From: Paramecium octaurelia
Lineage: Eukaryota; Ciliophora; Oligohymenophorea; Peniculida; Parameciidae
DNA: 64,000 nucleotides
Assembly: GCA_905182995.1 (NCBI GenBank)
Contig: CAJJDP010000108.1
Coordinates: forward strand, 77,722-141,721
Direction: 5' to 3'
Part shown: piece after piece, positions 26,401-39,169 of the stretch
Layout: each line of letters begins with the position of its first letter
Numbering within the stretch: the stretch's first letter is position 1
Position numbers and translations under genes: made by a program
Notes under the pieces: model-generated
Told to the model about the DNA's origin: nothing
Database searches by the model: none
Seen by the model: the letters and a program-made list of their open reading frames with translations, nothing else

Positions 26401-27354
26401 TTACTCATTAATAAGGGGTTTGAAAATTGGAAATGTTTACTCTCCATTTTAATTGTATGCTGCTAAAATATCCTGTAAATTTACTCTTGATAAATGATCT
26501 TTGCGAAGCATTTTTTTAATAAACAATTTTTCTTTTTGTTGTATCGATTAATTTTATTCAATCTATAAATCAATATCTTTTTATTTCTAATTAAGGATTA
26601 AATTCTGGATATTCTATTAAAAATTACCTAAAATAGATAATTGTTATTACATTTAAAGAATACTTGGCCAACTAATACCTCATACCAAATTGCTCCCAAA
26701 GACCATATATCAACTGATTTATTATATAAAATGCCTTGAGTTCCCATAACTTCTGGAGCCATATAGTATGGTGTTCCAATCTTATAAGTACTCCTCAGTT
26801 TATTTGAAATGTATTTGGCAAAACCAAAGTCAATCAATTTAATAGTTTTCTTGTTATTTTAACCATCGATGTAGACAAAGTTTTCAGGTTTTAAATCTCT
26901 GTGGAATAGTCCCATTTAATGTAGCTATTAGACACCTTTTACCATCTAAAATCATAAAAATAATTACTTAAATAAATAAAGAATTTTTTTCTTCATAAGT
27001 CATTTTGTTAAACTCATCTTACTTCATAAATTTATAGAATTCTCCATTAGCATATTCCATCACAACTATTAAACCTTAACTGTTGGTTTATTGAAATCCA
27101 AGTATTCCTATGATATGACTGCAATTCTTTTGGAAAATAGTTTAATGGACATTAATTATGTTCTAATCGCATCGATAGCTTTCCTTAATAGCCACTTTTT
27201 ATTTTGTTTGAACATTAATTCCCTAATAAATTATACCTTCAGTTCCTGATCCAATTGGTGGGTTAATCTTTTCATATTTCATTCCATTTATCAGAATTAT
27301 ATTTGCACTTTCATTGTGTTGCTATAAACTTTAATTAAGAATATATCCAGACAT
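23407..27354 (-). CDS. Ser/Thr kinase with ~1,000-residue coiled coil
   Basis: Predicted 1,300 residues after removing introns of 22 and 23 nt. The kinase domain is at ~25-275: [63 protein letters not shown] and VDIWSLGAIWYEVLVGQV. All catalytic residues are present. The activation segment resembles ULK/ATG1-like or CAMK-like kinases. Residues ~300-1,290 are unbroken heptad-rich coiled coil with many Gln, Glu and Lys. The whole tail is one intronless frame. The size and shape suggest a kinase tethered to a cytoskeletal structure, which is inference. It ends 67 bp from the convergent DYRK gene. Confidence 0.85.
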
Positions 27355-27493
27355 ATAAAGTGGAAAATTTAAGTTTTAATTAATATATTCCAACTGAAAG
27401 AAGGAGTGAAATTTATAATATGATATTTCTATCAGACATATACACATAAATTAAATTAAAATATTTATATAATAAAATACATTAATATGTTGA

Positions 27494-30400
27494 TCAATGT
27501 TCATCTTCATTTTCATCATCTCCATCATTTGTATCACTGCTTGATTAATTATTGACTAAATTGATATCCAATTTAACCAATTATTAATTATTTTCCTCTT
27601 ATTATTTTGGAGGGGCAGGCTATTCCTATTTCTAAGTATCAACACTCTCATCGTTTTCCTTTTGTAACTTTTGAAGTTGTTATTTAAACACTTCGTCTGC
27701 TAATAATAAATCAATATTTTGTTTTAATTTAGCCTCCAAATCATATTCTACATTATTTTGTTCAATTCTCCTATAAAATAGAACGTAAGCATTTGGAGTG
27801 ACTATGCTGTTAGTTTCTTTGGTGACAATTGAGTCATCAAATTTGTACCAATCTCCATTATTCTTGCAGAATGCAGTATAATGTCCACTTCCAGATTCAC
27901 CAATGTGATTGCAAATTGCATATAATTCATATAAATTATTATTGTCTAAATTTATTGAAGAGATATAATACCTTAATGCAAAACAAAATTAGTCATATCT
28001 AACTTTTCTGGATATAGGATATTTGTTTGTAGTTTCGACTTAAACAATTTGTATGAATCTTTGAATCTCTTAAGATGAAAGATCAGGATTTAGGAGGTTT
28101 TATAGATTTGCAATGTTTTGAAGGCTTAGACATGATCCTTGCATCCACTACAATACCAACTGTTATCCACTTATAGTTACTCTGGTTTAGTTGAATATTC
28201 CAGACAGTGTTCCAATGTATAGGTCTATTTGTATTTATTACTTTTTTGATTATTATCCCAATTGATATTGACAACTGGAGCCTTGTAATTTGGATCAAAT
28301 ATCTTTTGGTACTCAGTGTACATATCATCTATTTTTTCTCTGCATGGTTTAAGCCATATAATTTGGATTTCTGGTTGTAACAATTTGTCTTCCCTTTCGA
28401 AACAATCGCCAAATATTTTATCAGTAAATTCAAGGGGACAATCATTGCAATAAGCCTTATAACAATAAGAGCAATTCACTTAGAATCTTTAATTTGATTT
28501 GAACATGATCTTCCAATACTTATCTAAAATATTTTATTGATAGACTTCTTCTAAATTTTCAGAATTAAGCCAGCTTTAATCAAAATCTGCAAAATTTTTA
28601 AGTACATTCTTGAAACAATTAAACAAAAACATATGTATTTCCTTATATTTGTAATGTTAAGATAAAATGAAGTACATAGTAGGAACGATATCTTTTTTCC
28701 AGTTATTCATTGTTAATATTTAATTATGGATTAGAACATGAACTTATTACTCATTTTATATTAGTTATTCTTGTTATGTTAATTTTCTTAATTGTAATTT
28801 TTTATCTTATTTTAATTACTTTTTTAGCTATTCCAATCTTTAATCCAAGAACACTATTTTATTTAATATCTTAAATACCTTCTTCGATTGAAAAAGTCGA
28901 ACTTAGTGTAAGTATGATTTGATCCCATTCACAATTCAACCATTCCTATGACTTAAATTACAAAACTTCTTTTAGCCTTAATTCTGGTTCATAATAATGA
29001 GTGACTTGTTGACTCAGCCAGAAGTTTTCAGGATCAATAAGATAAAATTCCAGAACCTTCTTTTTTTCTTGAGGGATTGTTACATTGACCATCAAATATG
29101 GATCAAATGTAATAGAAATTTTATTACAATTTGGACACTATAATTTGGATCTATATTGGCCATATAATTGATCAACAATCAAGGAGTCGTTCCTTTTTTT
29201 GAAACATTCCCATTATTCTAAACTTACAACATCATCAGGTCTATTGTTGTTGTCAGGAATTTCAACATATGGTTTGACCTTGACTCTATTTAAATCCTCA
29301 TTCAACAAATCAAGAGTAAATGTGATGAATTCTTGAGCATCATGTTATGCATTTCCAGCAAAATTAGGGGATAATTTGCCAACTAATCTCTTAAATTGGA
29401 ATGGTGATATGGTTGTTTATTTATCAAGCCAAAGTCTTTTCAATAGATATGAAAATAATGATGCAAATTCACCCTTTGTCCCCAAAGCATTCTGTGTGTT
29501 AATATCAAATTTAAATGAATTATCCAAGAAGTATCTAGATAATTCTATTGTGTTAGATAAACACTATAAAGCACTATTCATATAGCAGGTATTCCCTAAA
29601 TTCCTGAGTCCTGTTAAACCTAATTTAGATTATGGAGTTGGCAATAGATTAACAAGGATTTCATCATTGTCATCTTATTTTTCACATACTTGAGTGTGTT
29701 GATATGAATGTTATTGTAAACAGGCTTCAGAACAATATTTAACTTTTTTGCAAGCACAACTAAATGTTAAATTATAATATTGTGAGCAATTTGTACATTT
29801 TTCTTCTTGACCAAAGAGATTGTTTAAGATTAAGAAGGTACTATGGATTTCTTTAGTATCCATTAATAAGATTTGATCCTTCTCAAAGTTATAATCTTTG
29901 ATTTACTTATTTTGGGAAGGATCCAAAAATTCAATGTCTGTGAATTCTATAAATTATTTTTTCTCTTTCTATGATTACAATAAAAATGCCTTTAGGTTAT
30001 CTAGATTCCAAGAGCTTCCTAACTTATAGAGTCTAACATTGTCTTTTGTAACAAATTTAAATGAAGTACTAAGTTTATAGATTAAATTCTTACACTGTCT
30101 TTAAAGTTTTACTCAGAATAGTAACAACCTCACTTATTTAAGCAATTGGGGAAATGTATTATTCACCTTCGATCATTGAGGCTTGAAGTTTCGACATAGC
30201 TGAAGGGAATATGGGCACAAATTTGATGCATTAAAGATAAGCTTATATTTATCTTTTTCCTTCATTGTCGAGAAATGATTCTCTCTCAATGGTAAATTCG
30301 GCTCTATATTTGTTGATTCTAAATTCACACATTTATTATTACCCTTTCAGAGATTACCACATATTTGAATCAATTACGTAATAATCTACTCCCTCTACTA

Positions 30401-30684
30401 AATTAGGTTTCAATTGAGTATTCCACGGATTAAGTTCAATAGGGTCGTACTTGAGCACTTATTTTGGTTTGTGTCCGATATCAATATTGATATTTCCCAA
30501 GGATATTGAAGTATTTGGTTCGCCGTCGTACCCTACTTTCTTCTTCCAGTTATTTAACCATCTTAATAATAGGATGAATACTCAACTGTGATGAAATAAG
30601 AAAAAATGATCCACTTTTAGAATTAAATTCTTATAGAAATTTTTCCTCCATCTCCTTATACTTTTAAACTTCCTCGCTAATCAT
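27494..30684 (-). CDS. Ubiquitin-specific protease with DUSP and MYND domains
   Basis: Predicted 1,029 residues after removing introns of 25, 25, 25 and 26 nt. Domains in order: a DUSP domain near the N-terminus ([20 protein letters not shown]); a MYND-type zinc finger at ~280-320 with Cys/His spacing CTNC...CAC...[14 protein letters not shown]...C; then the USP catalytic domain. The Cys box [17 protein letters not shown] places the nucleophile near residue 351. QHDAQEF and the His box [12 protein letters not shown] (~903) with a downstream FDDS complete the site. Zinc-ribbon cysteines CPNC and CSYC are present. The enzyme should cleave ubiquitin from proteins. DUSP with USP recalls USP4/11/15, and MYND recalls USP19. 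The tail is acidic. Confidence 0.9.
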
Positions 30685-31078
30685 TTTTAAATGAATTTTT
30701 TAATTAATAATCAACTTTCATAATCATATATTAAAGTAAAAATATATGAGTGTTTCAGAATGAAGTAATAATGATTACTACCCCTTCCGTCTTAACTCAA
30801 TATCTTTATATCTAATTTATTTAGAACAATTCTCATCGGATAATCAAATTATTCAGGTAAAATTAGAATTATTTAATTGACAATTTATTTCAAAATTAAA
30901 TAAATGCATTCAATTTAATAATTATTATGGGATCCCATCCCACCTCCCTTTGTGTTCTCCTAATCTATCACATCAGCTTCATATTCTCAAATTGCATTCG
31001 CTCCTCCATGAAATGACCAAAGTTAATTAAAATAATATTATTATTTGTAGAATTATCCACTTTATAATTGGATATTTA

Positions 31079-32847
31079 TCAATTGCCTTCAGATTCATCA
31101 TCCGAGGGTGTCTGCTAATTCTTTATTTAATCTGTGTAGTCTTCAATTTGCTTGTTAATCTGAAGTACATTCTTTCTGTTTCTTTCGTATTGCTTCTCCT
31201 TATAACTCGTAACCAACAACTTGATATCCCTTTCAATCGATGTTGTAATATTGGTATCCTAATTATTTAAACATCATATTACCTTAGTATTCGCCTTAGA
31301 TTGCAAATTATCTTTGATATTACTCACTGTACCCAACAGTGTTTCTTTATTTTCAAATAACTAAATAATTATAATAGTATACTGTCTATAGATCTTCATC
31401 CCATTCACTTAAATCACTTCCCTATTGCACAAATACCTAGTATCTGTCATATTCCAATTTGGCAATATCTGTCAATTTAGTACCAAATTCCCTTATGAAA
31501 TCTCCGATCTTCTTAAATCCATGATCTCCTGAGACGTAATCAGACATATCTTTGGTTATAAATCCTAGCTTTCCATCAAAATCTCCTAATGCTGCCTCTA
31601 TATCCACCATCAATTGTAATTCTGTAGAGAGTAGATTGTCCTTCAGTTTTAAGGTTTCTTTTTCTAAGTCTTCTAATTTCTATTTCCAACCTTCCTCATT
31701 TCTCTCTTTTGCTCTGAATGCCAATTTCTTTTGATGTTCAAACCTTTTGATGGTCAAAATGGTTTCATTTTCGCTTTTGATTTCTCTTGCTCTGACAGCT
31801 TGTTCGAATTTCTATTAGGATTATAATTATGCTTACATCAATTGATTATAATTTAGCAGTATTCTTTTGAATAACATTCTTTTGAAGATTCTCAACAGTT
31901 TCTTTAATCTTTTCTTAGAATTTGTTTATTTCCTCTTCGACTCCTTTCATAGTTTTAACTTTTTCTAATTCTTCATCTTAAATTAATTCATCACTTAACT
32001 TTTCCACCAAATCCATTCTTGCACTTTTTCTTTTAAACAATTCGTCATTGTTGTTCTTCTCCTCCTATTCTTAATTTTGCATCTATTTTAAGAAGTCTTC
32101 TTAAGTGATAGCGTCAGTTCTGAATTTCTCATCTGATTCTCTTATTTAATTTCTCTATGCTTCATCAATAAAACTATAATCCAAGTATCTCAAATTAGGT
32201 AAGGAATTAATAATATGATTTTTATAATCTGGTTCTTTAGTAAATGGATTTCCTGCTACATTCAGAACTTGCAAATTCTTAAATTTCATGCCTTTTCCTT
32301 TGCTAAAATATTGTGTCACAATTTCAAAGGAGGGTATTTTATTATTGCCAATTGATAAAACATTTAGAGACTTGCAATTGTCCAAACCTCCAACAGATGT
32401 TAATTAATTATTAAACATTGATAAGTCTTTCAAATTGACTAGTTTATCCAGTCCCTCAATTTCCTTGATCAAATTAAACGATAAGTCAAGCCAATGCAAA
32501 TTGACCAAATGATCCAAATTCTCTATCTTCTATATTATGTTATTATCTAATTGTAACTTCTCCAATCTCTCTAAACCCTGGAGGTTCTCGATCTTCCAAA
32601 TGTCTATTCAATTATCATAATATTCGATGTACTTTTAAAAGACAATGACATGACACGCAAAGAATTTAACATTATTTAATCTCCCATTGTTATTTTGTTC
32701 TCTGCATTGTAATCCTTGACTGATTTACTTACAGTTATAATTCTACAATTACATGATTAATGTTTCATCAATAACTGTTGGCTCAATTGAAGTCTTATTA
32801 TTTCGCTTATCGATCTTTGGAAGATGGGCACTTTGGAAGTTTAACAT
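31079..32847 (-). CDS. DRC3: Dynein regulatory complex subunit 3 (LRRC48 homologue)
   Basis: Predicted 545 residues after removing five introns (31, 29, 25, 22 and 24 nt). The N-terminus carries the family signature [10 protein letters not shown]. Leucine-rich repeats follow at ~40-190: [56 protein letters not shown] and VLSIGNNKI, closed by an LRR cap with [10 protein letters not shown]. The rest is coiled coil with an acidic C-terminus. DRC3 is part of the nexin-dynein regulatory complex that links outer doublets in motile cilia, so this product should sit in the axoneme. Length and domain order match animal and algal DRC3. Confidence 0.9.
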
Positions 32848-33071
32848 TAATATAAATATATTATTTCAATTTTTATTTATTATAGTTTAATTTGAACTTC
32901 GTTTTAATCCTCCCATTTAAATAGGGTAATTGGTCCTCAAGTGATGTGTGCACTTAAACCGCCGAAGTTATTTACAAAATTAAATATAATATTAATCCCA
33001 TATAATTTACTCATTATTAGTAAATGTATATATTTAAAATATTTCTTATTGTATACTGACAATCATTATGT
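32848..33071. other. Intergenic, putative DRC3 upstream region
   Basis: Short AT-rich region 5' of DRC3. It contains at 32888-32903 a 16 bp sequence identical to one at 20471-20486. A plus-strand frame crossing it (32941-33135) is antisense to the small gene downstream and was not accepted. Confidence 0.4.
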
Positions 33072-33239
33072 TCATTCTTCTTCTCCAATAGGAAAGGAAG
33101 TCATACAACCCCAGAAACCATTACAAACACCCTGAGTATTGCTACATTCAGTGTAGCGTTAATCCTCTTGGCTATTCTCGTAACGATTGTCAAATTTAGA
33201 GTGCTTATCGTCAAAAATCAGCAAATCATGACGAGTCAT
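33072..33239 (-). CDS. Small hypothetical protein (55 aa)
   Basis: A 55-codon frame (MTRHDLLIFDDKHSK...) rich in Asp, Asn and Glu, with four cysteines near the C-terminus (YTECSNTQGVCNGFWGC). Codon composition looks coding and the opposite strand gives only a hydrophobic mirror. It lies 32 bp downstream of the next minus-strand small gene. There is no family match and no signal peptide. It could be an exon of a larger gene. Confidence 0.4.
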
Positions 33240-33271
33240 AAGTGCTCTAAATAGTTATTTTTATATTTTTT

Positions 33272-33577
33272 TCATTAATAACTCAAAATGATCATTAATT
33301 TCTCTTTGGCCTTTTCCAATAATGGGTGAGTGTCATTGTTAAATGCATCCAGCACAAGAATATCTTATTCCAACTAATGTTTTGAGAATCGTAAATATTC
33401 AAGGCTATTTTCAGGGAGTAGAAGAACCATATAAATTAACCTAATAATTTAGTAGTGTTCTTGTGGAACTGGATGGTTCCTAATAAACCTCAATGTAAAC
33501 TGATCGGCTCTCTCGAAAAGCATATTAATAATGAGACCAACATTATGTTCAAGTTTTTTTTTGGTCTTCGTTCTCAT
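33272..33577 (-). CDS. Small hypothetical protein (101 aa)
   Basis: A 101-codon frame without introns. It is mostly alpha-helical in appearance (KKKLEHNVGLIINMLFERAD, then TLRFIRNHPVPQEHYQIIRL), with a charged C-terminus (HPLLEKAKEKLMIIL). The regular helical pattern and codon use argue for a real gene. I do not recognise it. It lies head to head with the GPR180-like gene, 99 bp apart. Confidence 0.6.
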
Positions 33578-33676
33578 TTTTTAATATTGAGTCTCGCTCT
33601 CAATAATTAATTTGCATTAAACCTATTAATTAAAGAATTATTATCAAAAGAATTCTTTCATAAATTAATAAATTTT

Positions 33677-35001
33677 ATGATTAAATACTTGTTTGTTTTA
33701 ATATTACTTTATTTGACTTAAGCCAAGAGAATCAAGCAAAGCTATGTCATTAAATCACTTAAAGATTGGCATTACATATCCAAATTCGGGGCTGAAACAG
33801 GCGAAGTCTTCTATTCACTGACGTATCAAGAATTACTAAATATTAGCTTCCGCATCATTAATGCTGAAGAAAATGATGAGCGAACAATCCCGATCTAGTA
33901 TGAGTTATATTTAGATGAGGAATGGCAAAATGCTATAGAGAAGAGTGAATGTGATGTAAGGATTAATTCTTATAAAATCAGAGAAACAGTGTTGCAAGAA
34001 GAAAGGAGACAATTTGGGTATCTGTATAGAATGGATTTGAATTCAAAGGAAGTCTAACAGCAAAAGTCAGAGCACATTTGTGGTATTTTGCATTTAGTGA
34101 TTGTGAAAAATAATTAAGGAATTCATTTCCTGTTGAAAATAAAGTTAAATTAGAAGTGGAATTACACATAACCAATGTCGGTGGCACTGAGTTTACATTG
34201 GAATAGTTTGGAATTTTACAAATCATTGGTGTAATAGCCTTGATTGATGTAATAATGCTGATTTATAACGGGAATCAAATCTTAGAAAAATAAAGAAAGT
34301 ATGAAGAATTTAGTTTGCCATTGTTTTTATTGGTTATTACTTTACTTTTGGAAACATTTTCATATTGTTTTTTAACTATACATTTATGGATATATAGTGA
34401 GAATGGTGCTGGATCATTATTGTTATAAGTGTTGTCTGTTATTTTTTAAGTGGCATCGTAATTTTCATTGACAATGATTTTAGTCATGTTATCATGGGGA
34501 TGGCAAATCAACTTTAGTAAATTCGACAATTTTGAATTATTTTTACCAATATCAATATTGATAGGGTTCTTCCAGATTACAATCGTTGGAGTCAGTTTCA
34601 TTGATTATGATTCATATTATAAGGATCACTCATACGAAGGATGGGTTGGATGGTTGGCTGCTCTGATTTACATAGGGGAACTCATTTACTTTACAAATGG
34701 CCTGGTTGACACTTACAACAAATAGAATACAAAAATATAATAATTTATTTTATTATTGGGTTTGTATGGGGGAGTGTATTTCATAAGTTTCCCAGTGTTG
34801 CAGACAGTAAATTTGGTATATGATCATTTATATTATTTAGTTTACAGCGAGGTATGTCAGATATAAAGTGATGGAAATCGGAACGATGTTATTCAGGACT
34901 TCTGCCATTTTGTTGCTTACTAGATTGTTTACTTCAAAGAAATCGATATTTGCTTAGATTTCAATAGAGAACAAGAGTTTCTTAGATAGGAATAAGGATG
35001 A
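33677..35001 (+). CDS. GPR180/TMEM145-like seven-pass membrane protein
   Basis: Predicted 432 residues after removing one 26 nt intron near 33955. The N-terminus is a signal peptide (MIKYLFVLILLYLTQA). A luminal domain of ~150 residues ends with an extended segment (GSLTAKVRAHLWYFAFSDCE). From ~175 there are seven hydrophobic helices, including ILQIIGVIALIDVIMLIY, PLFLLVITLLLETFSYCFL, SLTMILVMLSWGWQI and ISILIGFFQITIVGVSF. The signal peptide, beta-rich luminal part and seven-helix block are the GOST plan (PF10192-like). Such proteins work in the secretory pathway or in ligand sensing; the function here is open. Confidence 0.7.
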
Positions 35002-35052
35002 GTGAGAGTAATGTATATCTGTTTATTTATTAATTTTATTAATTTTGTAAAG

Positions 35053-37025
35053 ATGAGTAAAGAGAAAAAGATTGAGCCATCCATGTTAACATTTTTTGTC
35101 TAGGAATCGAACTAGAACTTTTGGGAATAGACCTAAACAACCGAATTAGATGTAATGATTTTCATAACTTTAAGTCGTAAGAATTCTTGATCGAACATGA
35201 ATTTGTTAGAGAGGCCATGAAGGAAGTGAAAGTCAAACATACCTTGCTTGTGTTGGGAGAGGAGTATTTGTATAAGATCTCTCCGAAATAAAATTTAAAG
35301 CGAGTTCCTTTAAATATATTGCATTTCGATACGATCCCAAAATTACCAGAAGATCATATTTTACAACTCAATTCTGAAAATTAATTATAAGGATTCAAAT
35401 TAACGTATGCAAGCAAGATACTTCAAGTTTTTACATCAAATTCTGTTGTTTATTTGTAATGGTAAGCCATTTTAAAACGTAAATGTCTACTCTCTTCCTT
35501 CCATGAAACATATCACGTTGAGAAAATGATAGGCAAGGGCAGTTTTGCTAAGGTATATTTGGCCACTTCAAATGGATAATCATATGCTATTAAAGCATTT
35601 AGTAAGCAATTCATAAATGAATAACCGAAGGTACACTCTGATTTTTAAAGTAGGGCAGGGAAAGTCTACTTAATGAGATGTAAGTGATGAGAGCCATAAA
35701 ACATCCCAATATTGTGTAATTGTTGGAAGTGCATGAAACGCAAAATTCGATATATTTTGTTTTAGAATTAGTTGTTGGAGGGGAATTGCTCCAGAGAGTG
35801 AAAGAGAAGGGTAAATACTTGTGATAATCTAAGGACTATTGAAATCTGATGATCTGATTAAAATTGCATTTAATTTACTGAGTGCACTGGATCATTTGCA
35901 CCAAAAAAGAATATTCCACCGAGATTTGAAACCTGAAAATCTCCTTTTTAAATCTAAAGAGGACAATTACAATATCATGATCGCAGACTTCGGTTTGGCA
36001 GCCTTCTCTGATTAGGAATTGATATTTAAGAGATGTGGAACTCCAGGTTTTGTGGCTCCTGAAATTCTACTTTATATTGATGGAGGACCAATTTATGATA
36101 CCAAATGTGACATTTTCAGTGCTGGTGTCATCCTGTACATATTAATTGTATAATTATCAAACTAATAATTAGACTGGTAAATAACCTTTCCCTGGCCAAG
36201 ATCAAAAGGCCATTTTAAAGGCTAATAAGGCTTGTTAGGTAGATTTCGGATTGCCAGCCTTTTTGAAGACTCCCATCGAATTTCAGGATCTAGTAAAAAA
36301 GATGTTGTCAAGCAAAATCAGTGATAGGCCAACTGCATAAGATGTAAGTATTGTTATGTATTCTATCAAGTGCTTAAAACACAAGTTTTTCGCTAAAATA
36401 TCTTAACAATTAAAGCAAGATTAATAAGATTTGGAAGAATAACAACAGCATGTAATGAACAATCTAGCCAATTATGACATAGAATATACAATTGGTCTAA
36501 AGAACAACACTCAGAAGTAAAATATATTTAAATTAGTTCGGAGGATTTAGTAGGATCACAGTAATTGCAATGGCGAAGACCAGCTTATAATGGTAATGTT
36601 TAGACTGTGGAAACCTTAACAAATTGTTCCACTGTTTCGATCAAACAAATTGACGCCTAATCTTCATCTTAGTTCTAATAATAAAAATAACCTCAACAAT
36701 CTAAATTCAGCATTTTCAGTGCTAAATTATCAAGACAAAATAGCTTTGATGGAGGAACTGGTATTATATATACATCTATGTAGATATGTTCAAAGATTGT
36801 GCATCTCCTGGTAGAAGTAAGATTTCAAAAGAGAAGGACTTACATAAGATTGCATTGAAGAACTCTTTTCGATTTTGCTAAAAACCATAATTGTAAGTGG
36901 AGGACAATCAAATCAATTAAGAATAATCAGAAGTAAGTGAACTGATCAAAAGACACAATTCTAGTGAATTGATAAAAATGAATCGTACTGATCATGAAAT
37001 TTAATCTCCTAAAAAAGTCGAATGA
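35053..37025 (+). CDS. CAMK-type protein kinase with N-terminal PH-like domain
   Basis: Predicted 603 residues after removing seven introns (23, 20, 23, 25, 27, 20 and 23 nt). Residues ~35-140 could be a PH-like module ([18 protein letters not shown] ... VYLQWQAILKRK). The kinase domain from ~155 has [70 protein letters not shown] and a CAMK-style CLKHKFF at the end of the lobe. The C-terminus is Gln/Ser-rich with basic clusters. No EF-hands are visible, so it is not a CDPK. The PH-like N-terminus also occurs in the kinase at the left edge. Exons beyond ~36480 depend on choosing a 20 nt intron; an alternative 23 nt intron gives a slightly different linker. Confidence 0.8.
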
Positions 37026-37060
37026 TATAAAATTATAAAAAACTTATTTAATATTTAAAT

Positions 37061-38504
37061 TCAATAATCTTACATTATATTTTATCTATCCTTTAAGTTT
37101 AATTACCCCTTTCCTTTCTCCTTCATTTCCTTTGCACATTTGATCTTTTGCTTAACCTCCGCCACAGCTTTCTTCATTCCATTCTCCTCAAAGGTTTTCA
37201 AACTCTTCTAAAAATAGCTCAAAGCATCTCTAAATTCCTAGACTAACAACAATATTGTGCCTTTGTTAATTTAAATTCATAAATATACCAATAATCTTTT
37301 AAGTCTTAGCTACCTACACACTTCCTTCTCCATATACTTTAACTTCTAAATCTTCAGTTTCATATAGTTCCCCAAGTGCTTCTTGATGTCTCTCCTATTT
37401 TAATTGAATTATGGCAATTTATCGTTTGATCTTAATGACCTTCTTATCCTAAGCGGTGTATAACTCAATATAGATTTATTTCACTTTCTATAGGCAAGCA
37501 ATTTGTTCGTCAATCTGTTGTATTTTTTCAAAATAAGTTGATAATTATTAATAAAGTTCTGCAACATATTCAGTTTTATGATAATTAATCTCTACTAACA
37601 TGTCGATGGCACTTGTTTGGCACTGAATTGCATCCTTCCAGTTCTCTTGGCAAGCAAATATCTTGGCTTTTTCAATATAAGAAATTGCACTCTATTCTGA
37701 CTTATAACCATATTTGGCTTCTGTAATAGCAAATACTTTAGTAATGCATTCTTCACTAGCATCGTAGTCTTTCATCTTTCTATAGATTATTAATGATGTA
37801 TAAGTTACGTGTGACAATTAGACATCAAAGTCAATGTTTAGATTGAATGTTCAGTTTCGTCTCCATATATCTAACATTGGGTTTCGTAAGCCTTTTTCAA
37901 TAAATCCAAGGACTCTTCATAACTATTGATTTCTAGATAACACTTTCCAAGTAATGTGAGTATGATTGCATTGAAACTCTTGCTTTCTTATTCCTCATTA
38001 TACAATTTTGCATTTTTCTTCAAGGCCAAAGTTAGATGATCGATAGCTTACTCGTAACATTTATAATTGAGATATGCATCACCTATATTAGTATGTGCTT
38101 TCACCAATTTAAATTACCCTTTGCCATGTGTGAATACCAAAATCTGTGATATAATAAGATTAGAATTAATACCTTGGCCAATGCCAATTAGTGCATTCTG
38201 ATGTTCAATATTTATTCTTCACTCTTATCTTTAGCGTACTCATCTAGCATCTTCATCTTTTCCTCCAAATCCTCAGATATCTTATCTTCAATTTATTTTT
38301 GTTGGTCTGGTTAGTAATTACCATAATTCTTGTCTTATTAGTATTTTTCTTTTTATGCTACACAATTATCACAAATATTTATCTACAGTTATCAAATTGA
38401 TTAGATTCCATCTAATCGTCTTGATTAAATTAATCATAATCCTCTTCGTTTTGATCTTAATCATCCTAGAAATTCCCATCGTCATCGTCATACCCTTCTT
38501 GCAT
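37061..38504 (-). CDS. TPR-repeat protein
   Basis: Predicted 442 residues after removing introns of 29, 29, 29 and 28 nt. The N-terminus is very acidic (MQEGYDDDDGNFQDDQDQ). Several helix pairs have tetratricopeptide spacing: KAHTNIGDAYLNYKCYEQAI, NAIILTLLGKCYLEINSYEE and AISYIEKAKIFACQENWKDA, and a last unit EFRDALSYFQKSLKTFEENG. TPR arrays bind partner proteins, and in ciliates many are ciliary or transport adaptors. I cannot assign a specific orthologue. The gene converges on the CAMK kinase with 35 bp between stops. Confidence 0.75.
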
Positions 38505-38733
38505 GTTTCTGTTATATCTCTTATATATTAAATATAATAATTTAAATTAAACAAAAACTCTCATTGTGTTATATTCTACAATATACTGGATTACTTAAGT
38601 ATCTCCATCCAAATTTACCCTTTGATCACTTTGACCTCGCTTCTCCTCATTTCTTAATTCATATTTTTGTTGTTTACTATTGATTTATCATATTTTTATT
38701 AGCCTCATTAATATTAACAACATTTATCTAATT

Positions 38734-39169
38734 ATGGGGCAATCAAACCCTAAACTTTCTGATAGGTATTTTTACACTAAGTGAATAAACCTTTAAATCT
38801 TACTTTAAGAATATATTAATAAATATGATGTAAAATTTTAGAAATATTATCAATGTACCATCTTAGATAGTTGAAATTACCAAAATCTCTAAAACTAAAG
38901 GGGATGTGGAAGAAATGCTTTCACCAGAATCTGACCAAGAAGACTTATCTTTCTCTACTCCTCAAAGCAATTATATGTAGGGAGAGTTTGACTCCAAGAC
39001 CAAAAGAAAGAAGAAACACATTAGATTTAGCTTCTAAAATCAAGTTTGTAGTTGCTAGTTAAATTCGAAACGGAATTCCCCTACCGATTCACCTCGCAGG
39101 AATTCACCATCAATTCAATCTATTCTCAAGCCTCAAAGCCTTTCAATGTTTTGTTAAAAAAAGAAGTGA
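38734..39169 (+). CDS. Small basic, phosphosite-rich hypothetical protein
   Basis: Predicted 139 residues if a 16 nt intron (gtatttttacactaag) is removed after MGQSNPKLSD. Otherwise a shorter protein of 114 residues starts at 38825 in the same frame (MMQNFRNIINVPSQ). The core is MLSPESDQEDLSFSTPQSN, then a basic stretch KTKRKKKHIRFSF and Ser/Pro motifs (RNSPTDSPRRNSPSIQS), which look like phosphorylation sites. The long form begins MGQSN, a possible N-myristoylation sequence. I do not recognise the family. The 16 nt intron is shorter than all others here, so the start is uncertain. Confidence 0.55.

Noticed and set aside
26628-26837. Short kinase fragment as a separate gene
   Set aside because: It is an internal exon of the 1,300-residue kinase; introns on both sides connect it in frame.
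32941-33135. Plus-strand 64-codon frame
   Set aside because: Overlaps a more convincing acidic minus-strand frame. A second hydrophobic plus-strand frame there is its mirror image.
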